A stretch of 64,000 nucleotides of DNA, from assembly GCA_007258455.2 (NCBI GenBank), contig VDFB02252616.1, positions 119,882,552-119,946,551 on the forward strand. Direction: 5' to 3'. Both the position numbers and the translations under genes were made by a program. Shown one piece after another: positions 38,500 through 52,036 of this stretch. Under the pieces are notes generated by a model. That model saw nothing but the letters and a program-made list of their open reading frames with translations, was not told the origin of the DNA and searched no databases. The DNA is from Sequoia sempervirens. Lineage: Eukaryota > Streptophyta > Pinopsida > Cupressales > Cupressaceae. The number at the start of each line of letters is the position of its first letter. Within the stretch, counting starts at the first letter, position 1.

Positions 38500-41100
38500 A
38501 ACCAAAAGGATTCATTTGGGGAACAGGTCCACCCAAAAATAGTGTAGATCTACTTGTTTAAAAATGTATCCACCCAAGAACAAAATCATCTATCTGCATA
38601 GCAAGATTTCCCAACAATAGAATCACCTATCTACAAGATCAAACAAGAATAGATTGAATCCAAGTAATAATGATTACTAAACAACCCATGGATCCAACCA
38701 AGAATAGGAAATATTTTCCCAAGCATAGGACATAATTTCCCAACAAGGATTGTTAAAAGATCAACAGATCTTCCCAAGAACAAAGTGTATCTACCTATTG
38801 ATGAAATCACCTAAGGAAAATGCATAGCCACTTGTTTAAAACATATATGCCTAAGTAATATAGGATTGGTTATCGACAAAGTTTCCTATGTAAAAATAGA
38901 TCCACCCAAGGATTACATGATCACCCAAGTACATAGCAGATCCACCCAAAAAGGTTTGGATGAGAGACTAATGGATCCACCTAAGAATAATGGAACCACC
39001 TATGGATAGGGAAGATTAACCAAAGGGTGATAAACTAGGAATTGATGAGTGGGATAACCCATGAATAGAGTGGATTCACTCGTTTAGAGATGAATTCTCC
39101 CAAGAACAAGAAAAAAACACCTATCTAGGGATAATGACCAAACATAAAAGATAAAAAAAATAGATAAGCACAGATAGGATGGAATGAAAGAAACTCACTA
39201 TTAATCACACTTGAAGACATGCCATATTGCACAAACCTATATTAATCAAGTATGATTGATAACCTAACATAGGCCCACCAACTTGAAGGCTAATATCTCA
39301 AGATCAACGCGAGGAACCTCTTAGTCAAGAGTCAATAGATAGGGATCTAGTGATAGAAGGGATCAAATTTTCCCTTTCTTTGGAGGTCCTAAGACCTTTA
39401 CAAAAGAGCTCCTATCTCTACTTAGGGAGATACATGGTGGATAGCTTTAGGCATGATACTATACCCTACACTACATTAGGAAATGATTGAAAGGTCTTAA
39501 GCTAGACTGATACATGGTGATCTAGTGCATCATCTAAATAGCAGGAGGGTACATGAGGGGAACACATGAGTACTATCCCATAATAATCATGGGTTGGGAA
39601 TACCAATTAAGCCATTCAGACCAATCCTATACTCTCAACTCAAAATTACCCAAGTATTAGGGCTTCACTAAACATGACGTGAATAGATTGGGGTACAAAT
39701 TTCATTCTCCCCCATTTATATACCCTACTAGTTCATGTGGTTGAGGTCATCCCTTGGGGTGATGAAATCCCTAAGAAGGCCTCAAAAAGAGAAGGAAATG
39801 CTAGGAATTTCTGATCTCCAAGCTCAGATGCAACATAAGGAGATAACATACTTGTAAACTAGCACTCCTAGATAAACACAACAAGACTTAGGTCAAATTA
39901 TGATTTATGATCCCCAGGCTCACCAAACGATGCAAGGGGAGAGAATACGTCAACAAGAGACCCAAAAAATGACACAAAATATTAATTGCTACTTTAATGA
40001 AATTGAAATGTGCCTAAATTAGTGATAAAAACTAAGTCTTTGACAAATGACAACAAGAAATGCATTAACGTTTTCATATGTCTGTCTTGGACTATGTGAG
40101 GGTACAAAGAAGTGTTACTGAGTTCACATGCATGATGACAAATTATTAGATTAGTACCAAATACATGATAAATAAAATAATTGCAATCATTCAAGCTACC
40201 TACAGGTTTTCCTGTGTACAAGACGTAGTCACCCTTTTAGAGATTTGCCTATCTAGAGATGGAGTCGGTCATGTGTAGGGAAACATATGTGTGAGCGGAT
40301 TCTCCTATCTAAAGTGGATCCACCTATCTAATGTAGATCTTCCTAAGTGTAGAATTACCCTTATGCAAGTGTATCTACCTTTTGAGAGCGTATCTGGTCA
40401 GGTGCATAGTAGCTCGTATATAGGAATATCTACCTTTTTGGAGTGATTACACATCTATATATGTAGATCTACTTATTCTTTGGGAAAGGTGCCTAGGTGT
40501 TAAAGATAAAAAGTGAAGTCACCTCTATAAGAGTGGAGTCATACATTTATAGAGTAGATCCATTTGTCTAGGAGTGCAACCGCCCCTATGCAAAAATTGG
40601 TAGATGAAACTTCCAAGCAAGCTACAAAATAATTTTAGTAGACCTGTTACATTGGTCTGACTGGGCATGCCGGAATATGTGCAAGGAATTTTGTACCTAA
40701 AACAAAGGGAAATTACAATAAAAAACTAACAACACAAAGAACCAAACAACAATCAAGATTACGGAATAAAAGAGTTCAAACCTACAAGGAATTTGAAAAA
40801 AAACCAAGTATGTTGAAACTCTTGATGCATAGATTACCCCAGTCCAATCAAATTTGATGTGTGATCAACAAAATTTTGGCAGCATAGCATTACCAAATTT
40901 CTCAAAGATGTAGGATTCTTAAAAATGGTTGTATTTTTAGCATATGGAGTGGCCTGAGATGAATGAAGGGCTGAGATTGATTGTGAGGAGATCAATGACT
41001 AGGAATGGTTGAGGCATCTCAAATCATATCAAGGAGAATCACCAAAGTAACTAATTTATTATTTTGTATGGATATATCAATGTCACAAAATTGAATTAAC
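38500..41100 (-). mobile_element. LTR-like block upstream of the gypsy gag
   Basis: It lies on the 5' side of the minus-strand gag. Its core at about 39260-39990 is homologous to 5930-6640, and 40630-41040 resembles 7870-8180. On either side of the core are irregular minisatellite blocks using words such as 'gatccaccca', 'cacctatct' and 'tctaccta' (38520-39130 and 40210-40600). No clean LTR ends or primer binding site could be placed between it and the gag, so its status as an LTR is inferred. Confidence 0.45.
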
Positions 41101-41230
41101 CATTGCATTTTTTTCTATAAAGCATAAGATTCATTAATAGAATAACCAAATGTTTTATTATATGCACAAAAATATGAGTTTTGAGTTATTTGTTTAGCAT
41201 CATTTCTTTCATGAAGAGGTGGTAATGTAA

Positions 41231-41990
41231 TTAGTTCCCATTGCAAAAGTGTGCATGATGTATACATTCTATTTCAGACAAAGGATGTGGAGCGGGAAGG
41301 AGGCTATCTCCAATAGGACCATGAGTTGGTGGTGGAGTTGAAGCTAGAGTAAATATCTTATGTAAAGGTGGAGGACCTTGATAACCAATCCCTATTGTAG
41401 AGTCTTGCGATGTTTGTTGTAAGAGAGTGTGAATTTCATGTTCATTCTTTGTATCACAACCTTGTTTAGAGAGAATATTAAATCCATGACCATAACACTT
41501 TTGTAAGTTAATGGGTGTATCACTAACTTTGTTTGAATAGGATGCGTAAACATTTTTGGGCATATGCTTATCTTTATTGGCATCGGCAAGGGATTTTATA
41601 TGTAATGGGTGGGGGATGAATTGTAAATAACTCTCTTTGTGGGAGGAAGAAAACATGTTGAGTGAAAGTATGGTAGGCTTCTCTAATTTTTACTAGAGTG
41701 AGTAGGTAAGATTAGAGGATGATATATGGGCTCATCATGCATGGGTGTTATGTTTTTAAGGACAATGTTGGCTTTAAGGGTAGGTAAAAATTTGTTGAAG
41801 GAAATATCAATGATCTCTTCTTCTTAAACCAAGATATTCTCATGAGAAAGATATGAATTGGGAGAAAAAGGTACATGAGCCTCCTCGCTTGTTGGAGAAG
41901 TATTACCAAAGAGACAACATGAAACATCAACCAAGGATTTCAAAGAAGACATCATTTTTTCAAAACACTCAAACATTATGAAAGGTTTTT
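41231..41990 (-). pseudogene. Unrecognised degenerate ORF, possibly gypsy polyprotein
   Basis: A 141-codon minus frame (41231-41656) contains CYGHGFNILSKQGC and GIGYQGPPPLHKIF, with a Pro/His-rich tail. Further open sequence lies upstream in other frames to about 41990. The spacing of 'YGHGFN...GIGYQGP' recalls the G-patch-like spacer after protease in some plant gypsy polyproteins, but the match is weak. No catalytic residues are visible. Confidence 0.25.
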
Positions 41991-44470
41991 ACTAACAAAT
42001 ATATGTAGTGAGATTGTCACAACCCTCTTCCTTAGAACTTTTGTACAACTCTTTTAATTCATGTAGCAAGGTTTGAAATATTTTTTTATTAAAGGTAAAC
42101 AATAAATACATTAAATTAATAAATAATAAGATTTAATTAATTAATTCTCTAGTAAACTAAAGTATTAGAATAAACTTTATTATAAAATAAAGTAGTAAAT
42201 ACTCACACCACATCAATTTATATTATTTAGAGTTATTAAAATTAAAGGGGTTTAATTAAATATTTAAATTTATTTTAATTAATGATGAAAATATTATTGA
42301 ATAAAAGAATTATATTTATTTTGAACACATGGTTATGGTAGTTGGCATTTTATTTTTTGTGGGGAATTACATGCAAAAGGGTAGTTACATAATAATATAA
42401 TTAACTTATTTTTTTAACTTCAAAAATAGCATGAAATAAGGAGTTGCATGCTTTTATTATAATTTATTGTTTAGTTGAGGATTTAGAGGAAGAATAGAAC
42501 CAAAATAAAATGGAGAGAATAGAACCAAATATAGTGGGAGATACATATTGCATGTTTTTTAATTGGAGGAATCTATGACATGTTTTTAGTGGAGGCTATT
42601 TTGGAAAAGAATCTCTTAATGAAAAATATTAATTTTATTATAATTTATTCCTCTCTAACTTTTATAAAATAAAGAATGAGAAATGCATACCACAATTTTT
42701 TGGTTTTTTGGAAAAAAATTATTGCATAGAAGATTTTTGGGATTGAGAATAATTTTATTTTAGGGAAGTTCTTTGGGGATTTTTGGGGAAGAATTTTTTT
42801 GTGTAGGTTAATTCTTTTCTAGACAAAGAAGAAGAAGAATGTGTTGAGAAAGGAAGAAAAGGTCCTAATTGATTTACAGAAGGGTTTAAAGTTTATATTG
42901 GCTCAACAAAGAAAGGATTTGAAGACTTTGTGCTTCAAGTAGGGTTCTATGTACTCTAAATACTTGTTTGAAAGAAATAAATTTATTTTCTTGAAAATAC
43001 ATATGCATTGGTCCAATCAGTATTCATATATTTTTTATTCATCTTGCAATTAACACCTATTTGAGATTCAATATTTAAATTGCATAAACATTTTCTTTGC
43101 ATTTCAAATTTTAAAATGGATTTGTTATGTAAAAAAATAATCCTTGAAATTACTCTTCTCTGCAATAAATCTATTTCATTCTATTTATTTATTTTCTTTT
43201 AAATCAAATAAAAAATTAGAATACATGAAACCCTTGGCCTAACCATATTCTCCATATTCTTTGGTTGCATCAAAATATTAAACTGTTGCTTTAATTTTTT
43301 CCTATGTCTATATGCAAAATCTCAAACCAATTTATTAGAAGATTTTTTTCTTATTAACTAATTTTAATAAAATTTAAGTGAAACTTATTATACATATTCC
43401 CCTTTTAACCAAAAAATAATATATTTTAATTTATAAAATTTTAATATATTTAAAATATTTTACTTATATATAAATGTTTAAGTTTTAATATGTTTTATTT
43501 ACATATATTAATTTTAATATATATTTTAATTTTAATATTATAAATATATTTTAATTTAATATTTTTTTAATCAAGGAGAAGAGTGTTAGACTGTAAGTGT
43601 TGGTTTATAACTTAATTTTAAAAGTAATCACTACTAAGTGATTAATTTATATTACAAGGCACTTAGTATTGATTCATCTAGATAAAAAAAAAATTAGCAA
43701 ATAGTATTTACATATTTTCAAGGAAGTGGTTCAATTTAGTTTATATTTGATTTTCATGTTAATTAGTATTGATTTACTTCCAAAAAGTAAATGAAAGGAA
43801 TAAATAATTAATATTTACTTAGAATTGACTTAATTTACTTTTTATAATAAGTGTTCAAATTAAGATTTATTTAATTTGGAATAGACAAGTTGCCACTAAA
43901 GTTAGTATTGATTTATTTCTCATGTATTAGAATTAATATGAAAAGGTAAGCAAGTAGATTTAATTATTTCCAAGAGTGAGCCAAACTAGTTAGGATACTA
44001 CAAAGTGACCAGTATTAGTAGTACTTAGTAACAAATTATTAAATTTATATTACAAAGGAATCTTAAATAATTAATATAATTCAATCAAAGAAATTGGTAA
44101 TAAAGGAATTCTATATTGCAAAAATAGGCTTCAAGAAATATATATAAATTATTAAAGAAATTAGAACTTAGTCAAATCTACTATTAGTTAAATTTATATC
44201 AAAAGAATTATTTTTTCAGCAAAAGGCATAGTGCCTGTATAAATATTTATATTGATAGTAATGCGATATTTACAATAGAAGATACATATCCTTCCCAAAG
44301 ACATATTGTTTCTGAACTGACTATTTCAGCCTTATAACATCCCTTGCTAGCATCCCCATTACAAAAACATCCCATTACAAAACAGCGGCTTAAATATCCC
44401 ACTTGAGACCTTTAAAACACTTTTTGCTACATATTTTTCCTATTACATCTAGTCAACATATTGAAGCTAC
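41991..44470. other. Very AT-rich non-coding stretch
   Basis: Dominated by A/T runs, especially 42090-42440 and 43380-43570. From about 43590 to 44050 degenerate words such as 'agtattgatttac' recur irregularly. No gene is seen. Such DNA can act as a matrix-attachment region, but that is not shown here. Confidence 0.45.
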
Positions 44471-44474
44471 TATC

Positions 44475-44511
44475 ATCCATCAAAAAACCTTAGTATCCAT
44501 CAAAAAACCTT
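44475..44511. repeat. 20-bp tandem duplication
   Basis: Two successive copies of 'atccatcaaaaaacctt' with 20-bp spacing. Confidence 0.8.
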
Positions 44512-44599
44512 CTACCCTCATTCTTATTATTCCTCCATCTGCATTGGTTGATCATTTTCACCCTATTCTTCAACTAAATTTCCTTCAACAGGATGAGCA

Positions 44600-45540
44600 A
44601 AAGGAAAAGCATTGAGGTTAATCCCTCTATCATTTTGAGCACCCACTAGATGACCATTTTCATCTGCAACCTCCTAAACATTTTGAGCACCCAATGGTTG
44701 ATGAAGACTATTCTCATTTGCTAACTCCTGTGGCTGTAATGGTGGCATTGGTGGGTCATGAACATGTGTGAACAATACCAAGATGGCTTGTACTTCCTCT
44801 CTTACTTTTTCAACTAATTCAATATATATCTCCCCCGCATACCTTTTGAGAGCATTTAACATAAAACTAGAATTTTGCTGAGACAAAGACTTATTAATTG
44901 CAACAAACAATTTAGGAAAAGTTGTTCAATGAAGCAAGAAGTGTCTAGGGAATAAGCCACCTACATAGCCATGACCCTTCCACATATCATAAATTTGACA
45001 AGCTTTGTAGAGGACACCATTTTGCAAATACTCTCCATTTACAACTTTATTTGTAACAGATTCCACTAACCTGACACATTGCAACAAATCCATTAGATTG
45101 GAAATGAAAACTGTAAGTAGTTGAGATGGGTAAATCAATCTCTCTGCCTCTGGCTCCAAAATTTAAACTCCGATAACCCTTTTGATATACTTTTTAAAAG
45201 TTGCACAATGATCTTTGAACACCAGTTGGAGCTTGGCATCACCAATTTCTTCTGAAATAGGCAGTTCCTATTCATTGACATGGATGGAGACTCTATAATC
45301 CTGTGTGTAAAACTCCATCTGTTTCCACTTACATGCTACAAAGAGACATGTTGGGACTCTGATCTCACCACTTCTAGAACTCTCTTGTTGAAACACGCAA
45401 TCTACTAGCCAATACCTTTGCACAAACAACAATTGTGATTGTGTACTTTTAGATGATAAACTAGCATATTTATTACTTGTGAAGAGTAGAATATGAAATT
45501 TGAGAAATGGATTTTCATCGTCTTTGCAATCTATGTGCAC
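44600..45540 (-). pseudogene. Pseudogene of unknown family, single frame with four stops
   Basis: Three open segments (45540-45268, 45159-44926, 44910-44674) lie in the same minus frame and continue to about 44600. They are separated only by stops: TAG, TAA, TGA and TAG. Joined in register they span about 310 codons with no frameshift, so this was probably one exon. Visible features are FVACKWKQMEFYTQDYRVSI, a stretch GHGYVGGLFPRHFLLH, a helical Glu/Lys-rich segment (YIELVEKVREEVQAIL) and a short repeated GAQN motif near the end. I recognise no family. It could be a transposon-associated or host gene relic. Confidence 0.5.
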
Positions 45541-46533
45541 ATACTAAAAAATGATTACCTAGTACTCCTTGATGGATAGATATCAAATGCTTCATAAATT
45601 TCACACCATTAACCAAATTTAGCTATATGGAGAGGCAACATAAAAAATGATTCTAAATTTAAACATGCCTCCCCTCATTTTTGTGCATTCAACTCCAACT
45701 AAAAGTACAAAGCAAATTCTCATCACCAACCCAGTTCACACATGCCAAGTTATGTGATATTTTATACTTATGAGACACTTGTTACCTACACAAGACACAC
45801 AAAGTTAGAAAAAAATTGGATTAACATAATTGCATCATGATTACATGCCTCTGCCCAACCCCAAGATTTAGTTTTCCTTGAAAAATATACTCTGAGGCAC
45901 ACTCATGTATGCCCCAACTTATACAAATTTATACCGCATGCACATGGCAGAGCCTTGATAACACATCTTGCGCTAAATTCATTTCTATGCACCTGAATAT
46001 CTCAACTTATTGCAATCATTCCACACACTCTTTCTAGTGGTAATTACATCAAAGAGTACCTTTTTGTACTAAAAACCTTCAACATTTTAAAAAAATGTGA
46101 AGTGTGAAGATTATTCATGTACCTGGAAAATGCTACCTATACTGACTCGAGCTTTGTCATGTGCAGTTGATTTAACACCATGAGTAACTTTACCAGTTTT
46201 TGTCATCAAATATGTGTTGACATAGTCAACATTTGGACATTAGACTTTCTAGCACAACTACTTACATACCTTGGTATCTTGCATGAACCAACCCCGAGCT
46301 TGGTTGATTTAGCACCATTACAATCTTTTTCCAAATTGAGCCCTTTGATATGTGCTGATGTAGTCCACAAATTAAAATTATTTTGCTAACATCGAAACTT
46401 CCATACCCTAGAAGCTTGTGCAAAAATTGACATCATTTTGACACCAACATGCTTTATCAAATGCACAACATTTTCCCCAACAACTTAGCACTTAAATACT
46501 AAAACCTTATATTTTTAATTAACTTTCCTCTTT
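45541..46533. other. Non-coding stretch
   Basis: No supportable gene or repeat. Confidence 0.4.
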
Positions 46534-47330
46534 TTACAGTAATTCTTCTAATTTAGGATGCAACTTACCCAACACAACATGTGTGATTTGATCATCTGCT
46601 TGGTCACATCCTAAATTAGCTAGTAAATCTGCCACTATATTTCCTTCTCTATAGGTGTGTAGAATTTGATAATGCCCTATTTTATCATGTAGTGTCCAGT
46701 TTGTTTCACTATATACCTCAACTTCCAATTAAAAATCTTATGATCTTGAAAAGCATTTAACAATATCAAAGAATCTCCTACTTGAATAATGGGGAGTTTG
46801 AAGCTGAGAACTAACTTTAAACCTTGCAATAATGCTTGTGCCTCAAATACATTATTAGAACCAATTTTCAACTCGAAAGACTTAGCACATAGCATTGTCC
46901 CTTTATAATCTCTAATTATCACCCCTTCTCCAAATGATCCTGGATTTCCCCTTGAAGCTCCATCTATATTCAACTTAAATATACTTGCTGGGGGCGGGGG
47001 GGGGGGCGCTTCCAAGTTATGATAGATCTATTTACTTTTTGACCCAGTTGATGAAGACTCCCTTTGAAAAGGAAAAGAAAGAAGTGACCATGATAACATT
47101 ATCTTTGAATCCCAATCAATAAAAAGTGAACCAACTTGTTTTGTTTTTTTCACATACCCATTTACTATTTCTAATATAAAATGCTCTAACAAGAGTAATA
47201 CCTAATCAATGTTGAGCTTTTCTTTTTTGAAGATGCATCTGCTTCTTGCCCACCAAATAGCCCAAATAACCAAGGATGGAATAATACACCAAATGCTTGC
47301 AAAAAAGGAGCTTTTATAAATCTTTGGCTA
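46534..47330 (-). pseudogene. LINE-type retroelement C-terminus: zf-RVT relic plus RNase H
   Basis: From high to low coordinates the minus strand first shows IWAIWWARSRCIFKK, typical of the zf-RVT region that follows reverse transcriptase in plant LINEs. After a proline run comes an RNase H domain: FKLNIDGASRGNPGSFG (first Asp), VFEAQALLQGL (Glu), VGDSLILLNA (Asp, with V for the usual E before GDS) and HTYREGNIVADLLANLG (final Asp). RNase H removes RNA from the RNA-DNA hybrid during reverse transcription. One frameshift near 46710 separates the last part. A homopolymer G run at about 46991-47009 encodes the proline run. The RT domain itself is missing. Confidence 0.8.
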
Positions 47331-50150
47331 GCTAGAAAATAATTTCCAAAGAGTATCTAGGAATGATGACTGTCAATTCATTTTAGTTACTAGAAACAAC
47401 CAACATACATGTGCATTATGAGAATACAAAATTTGACACCTAATCTCCAGTGGCTAAGTAATCTATGTGCAAAGTAACTTTATTGTACGATAATTTCAAG
47501 TGCACCAAAATAACTTATATGATACAATCCTCATTAAATGTTTCCATTTTAATTATGTTGAGTATTAAGTTTTATTTATTCATATTATATTATTGCATGA
47601 TTGAATTTTTTTCAAATTATCAGGGATCGATTCTCTACCCCATATGTTGTTAACATATCCTTAACGAGTTATCTGATCCCCAACTTCACCTAAGTAGGTG
47701 GCAGTCGAATGTGAAACTATATGGGGAAATGGACCCTAGAAAGGGTTGCTTACCCACTCATATTGTTTATAACTAATGGATTAGTGGCATAGGATGAATT
47801 TGAGTAGAGAATTGAGTTTAGCGTATATCGGTGTTATTGGGTTATGATTTTGTTTGAGGTAGATTCATCTTTCAAACCTAAAGGTTATACCCTTCTATTA
47901 GCCAACCCGGCATATGATGGTTGAATTATCTAGAAAGATTCAACATGTGATTTTTTTTTATTAACCCATCACCATGCAATCTTATTAAGGTTATATTGTG
48001 ACCCTTGTATTGTTTGGATTTAAACCACAACTGCAATTATAATCACCTATTTAAGATATGGTATGGTCACCTTCATCCTATATTATACTTGGTTATCTTA
48101 TTTTGTCATGTGGTCCTTGCATAGAGTCATATTTGGGATTGTAAACCATTCCTCCTTATAGTGAAGATGACCTCTTATAGATTTACCATTGTTGATCATT
48201 TCATATATTTACTATACTGTTGTGAGTTAGTTGTGAGTTAAAACTTGGTGAAATGTGATTGTTGGTCAATAAAATATCATGAGTTGGGGTGAACTCAAGT
48301 TGTTGAATTATAGAGCCTCTGCACAATACGTAGGCAAGGCCATCATAGACAAGCCCTTGAGGAATAGGTTTGGCCTTTAGGTCTTGTTCTCTCATTATTA
48401 CTCTAAAATTACTACTGATATATTCTATTGCATAATATGTGATTTGATTTATGTTTTAGATTATTAATTAGTTAGTAGAACTAATTAGGTCTATCTCAGT
48501 GATGTGGATTCCATGAATCCATTTGAACCTGACCATGATTGTCACAACAATTGTTTACTTGACCAAGTTCTTATAATTGATTAGTCAAATGTTGTTATGA
48601 TTTCATGAAGTGCATGTATATGAAGTAGCCTTTTTTGAATTATGCAAGTGTTTGTGGTTGAAATTTGAAATTTATGTTTTTTCCTTAACTATAATTTGGT
48701 AGAAAATTTTGGGCATTACAATTTTATCATGACCTAATGATGATTTTTCAGTGTAATTATTGACTAGATATTTCTTGCAACAACTAAAATTAACACTATG
48801 TATGTTTTGAATTGAAAATGCTATGCAATTTTTACTTTTTCAATGCTTTTATCAAAATTTTCATGCATAAATAACAAATTCAAAAATATTGAAATATGTA
48901 TTTAGATTTTAACATGATCTAATTAAGATTTAAAAGGGTTTATAATGCACAAATTTTAGGTTCACCAAAATGTGATGTCAAAAAATAGGATTTAGGGCCT
49001 AAACTACACTCTTTCCAATATTATAATAGAGAGGACTAAAATTGATCTCAAAATCCCACTTAGATACAAGCCTCAATGGAAGATCCATAATGGTGGATTG
49101 GGGTTTTACTATTTTGGTGTGGGTGGATTGATAATTATTAATTTATTTAATTTGATAATGCAAAGATGTTCCTAGGTTAACTATAAAAATGTAGCAAATT
49201 GAGATGATTCCTAGAGGCTACAAAACTGAAAGACAAAAAGAAAGTTTAGAACAATAAAGGGTAGACATAGAGGAATGTGGCATATAAATTTGGGCTTGAA
49301 ACAATTGGATAGTGGAATTGGGAATCATAGAATGGGAGAAAAGTACTCAAAATCAGACTTCAATCTCTTCTTGCTCTTGGTCTATAGGTTCTTCTACTCT
49401 AGACTCAATATTAGAACTTCATATATCACTAATAAAATATGATTTCCCTAATTTGTTGAATTGTAGGAATTGAATTCTTGAATGAGAAATTAGGTCTTCA
49501 ATCCTCCTCCAATTCAATTTAGATTTGTAACTTGCATACATGAAAGAGGGAAAGGGTTATTTCATATAGGGGCTTACCTAAGTCAAACCCCATTTTGGTA
49601 TTTCTACCTCCATAATGACTATGATGATGCAAAAAGAGAGCTTATCCTCAGTTGGGTAGAGGCTAAATGATAAACAAGTGATAAATTAACAATTGCTACA
49701 ACTCAACACTCAGATATGCATTCCTTGATGAACTTAAGTCATTTTACTTGTTACCTTCAAGGAGAAATTAATACTTGATTTGAAGTCTTGCAAGTGTTAG
49801 TACTCACAAAACAAATAAAAATGAAACATGAACAAAATCATATACAAACATGCTGCATGGCTAACATGATGCTTGAATAAAATATATATATTTTTTATAA
49901 TTCTTCTCTTACGATGCTAGGATACAAATGCTTGAATAACATGATCTCAATTTCCTTACGATGTCTCTCAAAGTTGGTAGGATTAAAATGGTGAAAATGA
50001 CTTCTATTTATATGCAATTCTTTAATTTTCAAAAATCAAATATTGATAGATGAAAAATGATTTTGGATTTTAAATACTAAAATTCCAACACCAATATATT
50101 TTAAATTTATCCAAAATGGGTTGCATAAGGGTGTTGGGTTCCCTAGGTTC
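47331..50150. other. Non-coding stretch
   Basis: No family is recognised in the few short open frames. AT-rich without clear repeats. Confidence 0.4.
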
Positions 50151-50570
50151 ACTACTATATTTAGTTTCATTTTCTAATGAACGCTTGTTGAAATTTCGAA
50201 TAACTCTCATTGGAACACTGATGAACCACTGGAAAAAAATTCATCAGAATGTTTTTGTCACTTTATCAACACACCTTGAAATGTCAAACTCACGACGTGA
50301 CTTCATTGGCACTCACCATGGTACATGTGTGCTTATGTTCGTCGAACTTCCGACAAAACACGTGTCTCTTTATCGATGGATCGTAGCTAGAAAACAAGCA
50401 GAAAAAATCAACAAAAACGTTAGAACACCACTAGACAATTATTGAAATAGTGACAAAATAGAAAATTCATAACATTGGTCATTTCATCAGAGGTACAACA
50501 AGTTCGTCAGTCACTTTTTGAAGTTTCATTGGTATTTTTTGCCGAAATTTTGATGAAACTGTGTAATTTT

Positions 50571-50710
50571 TTTTTTTAAATGTAATTGGCTGATATAAAG
50601 CCAAATTTGACAATGTTAGCCAACATCCTCCCTGCTTGTGCTTATTCATAAGATGATTTGCAGCCTCAATTGCCACATCATGTAATCTTGTCAGAAAGAC
50701 ATTTTCAAAC
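50571..50710 (+). pseudogene. PPR protein fragment 1
   Basis: The plus strand reads LADIKPNLTMLANILPACAY, the start of a plant PLS-class pentatricopeptide repeat, followed by diverged sequence. It is closely related in DNA to 51770-51830 (LAGVKPNLTTF...). PPR proteins bind organellar RNA; this fragment is only about 45 codons. The next PPR portion resumes at 51614, as if about 900 bp had been inserted. Confidence 0.65.
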
Positions 50711-51613
50711 CTTGGGCGATCCTTTTATTTAGGCCTTTTCCAATGTTCATTAAGCACCCGCTAAGACTTCTTGTAGTTTCCTCGACACTTTGAGTCTCTT
50801 TGACAATTATTTAATATCTTTTATATCAATAGATCATATATCGCTAAGATGTAGTTTCACTGATGTTATGAGTCTCCTTGAGAGTTATGCCTTCGGTCTT
50901 AAGTATATCACTATAACTCCCACCGATGCAAACTTATTGTTGTGACTTTGTAAGTCGAGCAGACATTCCTCAACTTACTCCAAAGATATGTATCTTTTCA
51001 AGATATTTCCTTCATTCTTTATCGATAAGATCCCCAAGCCAATCCTTCTGGTCTATTTTCTTCGTCAATTTTGATCGCTAAGACATAATGATTTTCTTGC
51101 CGGTGGAACTACACATGGTATGACTTTCTTATCTATCTCTGTTGAAGTCTATCTCACCGATGAATTTCTTCATCGACAAAACCATGAATCATGTATATTT
51201 TATGATCATTCCCTCCAAACATATAGACAAGTCCCTTACCAATACAATTTTTTTGGTGTGACATAGAGGGTCAAAAGGACTTCTCAAACTCATCTCGATA
51301 ACACTATCCTACCAACAAAATCCTCTTTTGCTTCACCAGCAAAACCAAATGAATGTCTTGGACTGACTTTAGGAACCTTACTTTGATAGCTCTAGTCTGG
51401 CCAACATATTTACTTGTGCTTCAAGCAAAAAGACATATATAAGGTCGATATGACTTCTCAATATCACCCCAATGATTATTATCTAGCCGATAGGATCTAT
51501 TTGTCTTTTGAGATTGTGAACTACATCTTCCCGATGTGTATCCTCAAATGATATTTATTGGTATGGCATTCCCGACCTCTTGCTGATATACTGAAAGAAG
51601 ATATGCATTATAA
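50711..51613. mobile_element. CpG-rich insertion within the PPR relic
   Basis: The segment separates two collinear PPR pieces, one ending near KDIF and the other resuming at DMYTKC. It carries far more CG dinucleotides than the rest of the window, with recurring words such as 'cgatga', 'accgatg' and 'gtcgat'. It has no long ORF. The identity of the inserted element is not known; exact ends and a target duplication could not be fixed. Confidence 0.4.
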
Positions 51614-52036
51614 GACATGTATACAAAATGTCGAAGCATAGACAAGGTACGTGAACTGTTTGATAGAATGGCTCAAAGAAATGTCATCTCGTGGACTACA
51701 ATGATTGCATAATATGCACAAAATAGATTTGTTCAAAAGGCTTTAGAAATTTTAAAGAAAATGTAATTGGCCGGTGTAAAGCCAAATTTGACAACCTTTG
51801 TGAGAATCCTCCCTTCCTATGCCAAAAGGGGAGCTTTGGAACAGGCTATGGACATCCATCATAACATAATGGAAGGGGGAGTTTTTTCAAATATTATAGT
51901 TGGAAATTCTCTAGTAGACATGTATTGAAAATTTTGAAGTATAGATAAGGAACATGAACTATTTGATGGAATGGCTCAAAGAGATGTCATCTCTTGGAAT
52001 GCAATGATTGTAGGATATGCTAATGATGTTTCAATA
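51614..52036 (+). pseudogene. PPR protein fragment 2 (PLS class)
   Basis: The frame reads DMYTKCRSIDKVRELFDRMA, QRNVISWTTMIA, a stop, LEILKKM, a stop, LAGVKPNLTTFVRILPSYAK, GNSLVDMY, a stop, then ELFDGMAQRDVISWNAMIVG. These are consecutive PLS-type PPR motifs (about 31-36 residues each). Stops are TAA, TAA and TGA. The intact protein would be a mitochondrial or plastid RNA-binding factor. Only about two and a half repeats remain, and neither N-terminus nor C-terminal domain is present. Strong family match. Confidence 0.85.

Noticed and set aside
41991..44470. Matrix-attachment region or centromeric satellite
   Set aside because: Only high AT content supports it; there is no regular repeat unit or defining motif.
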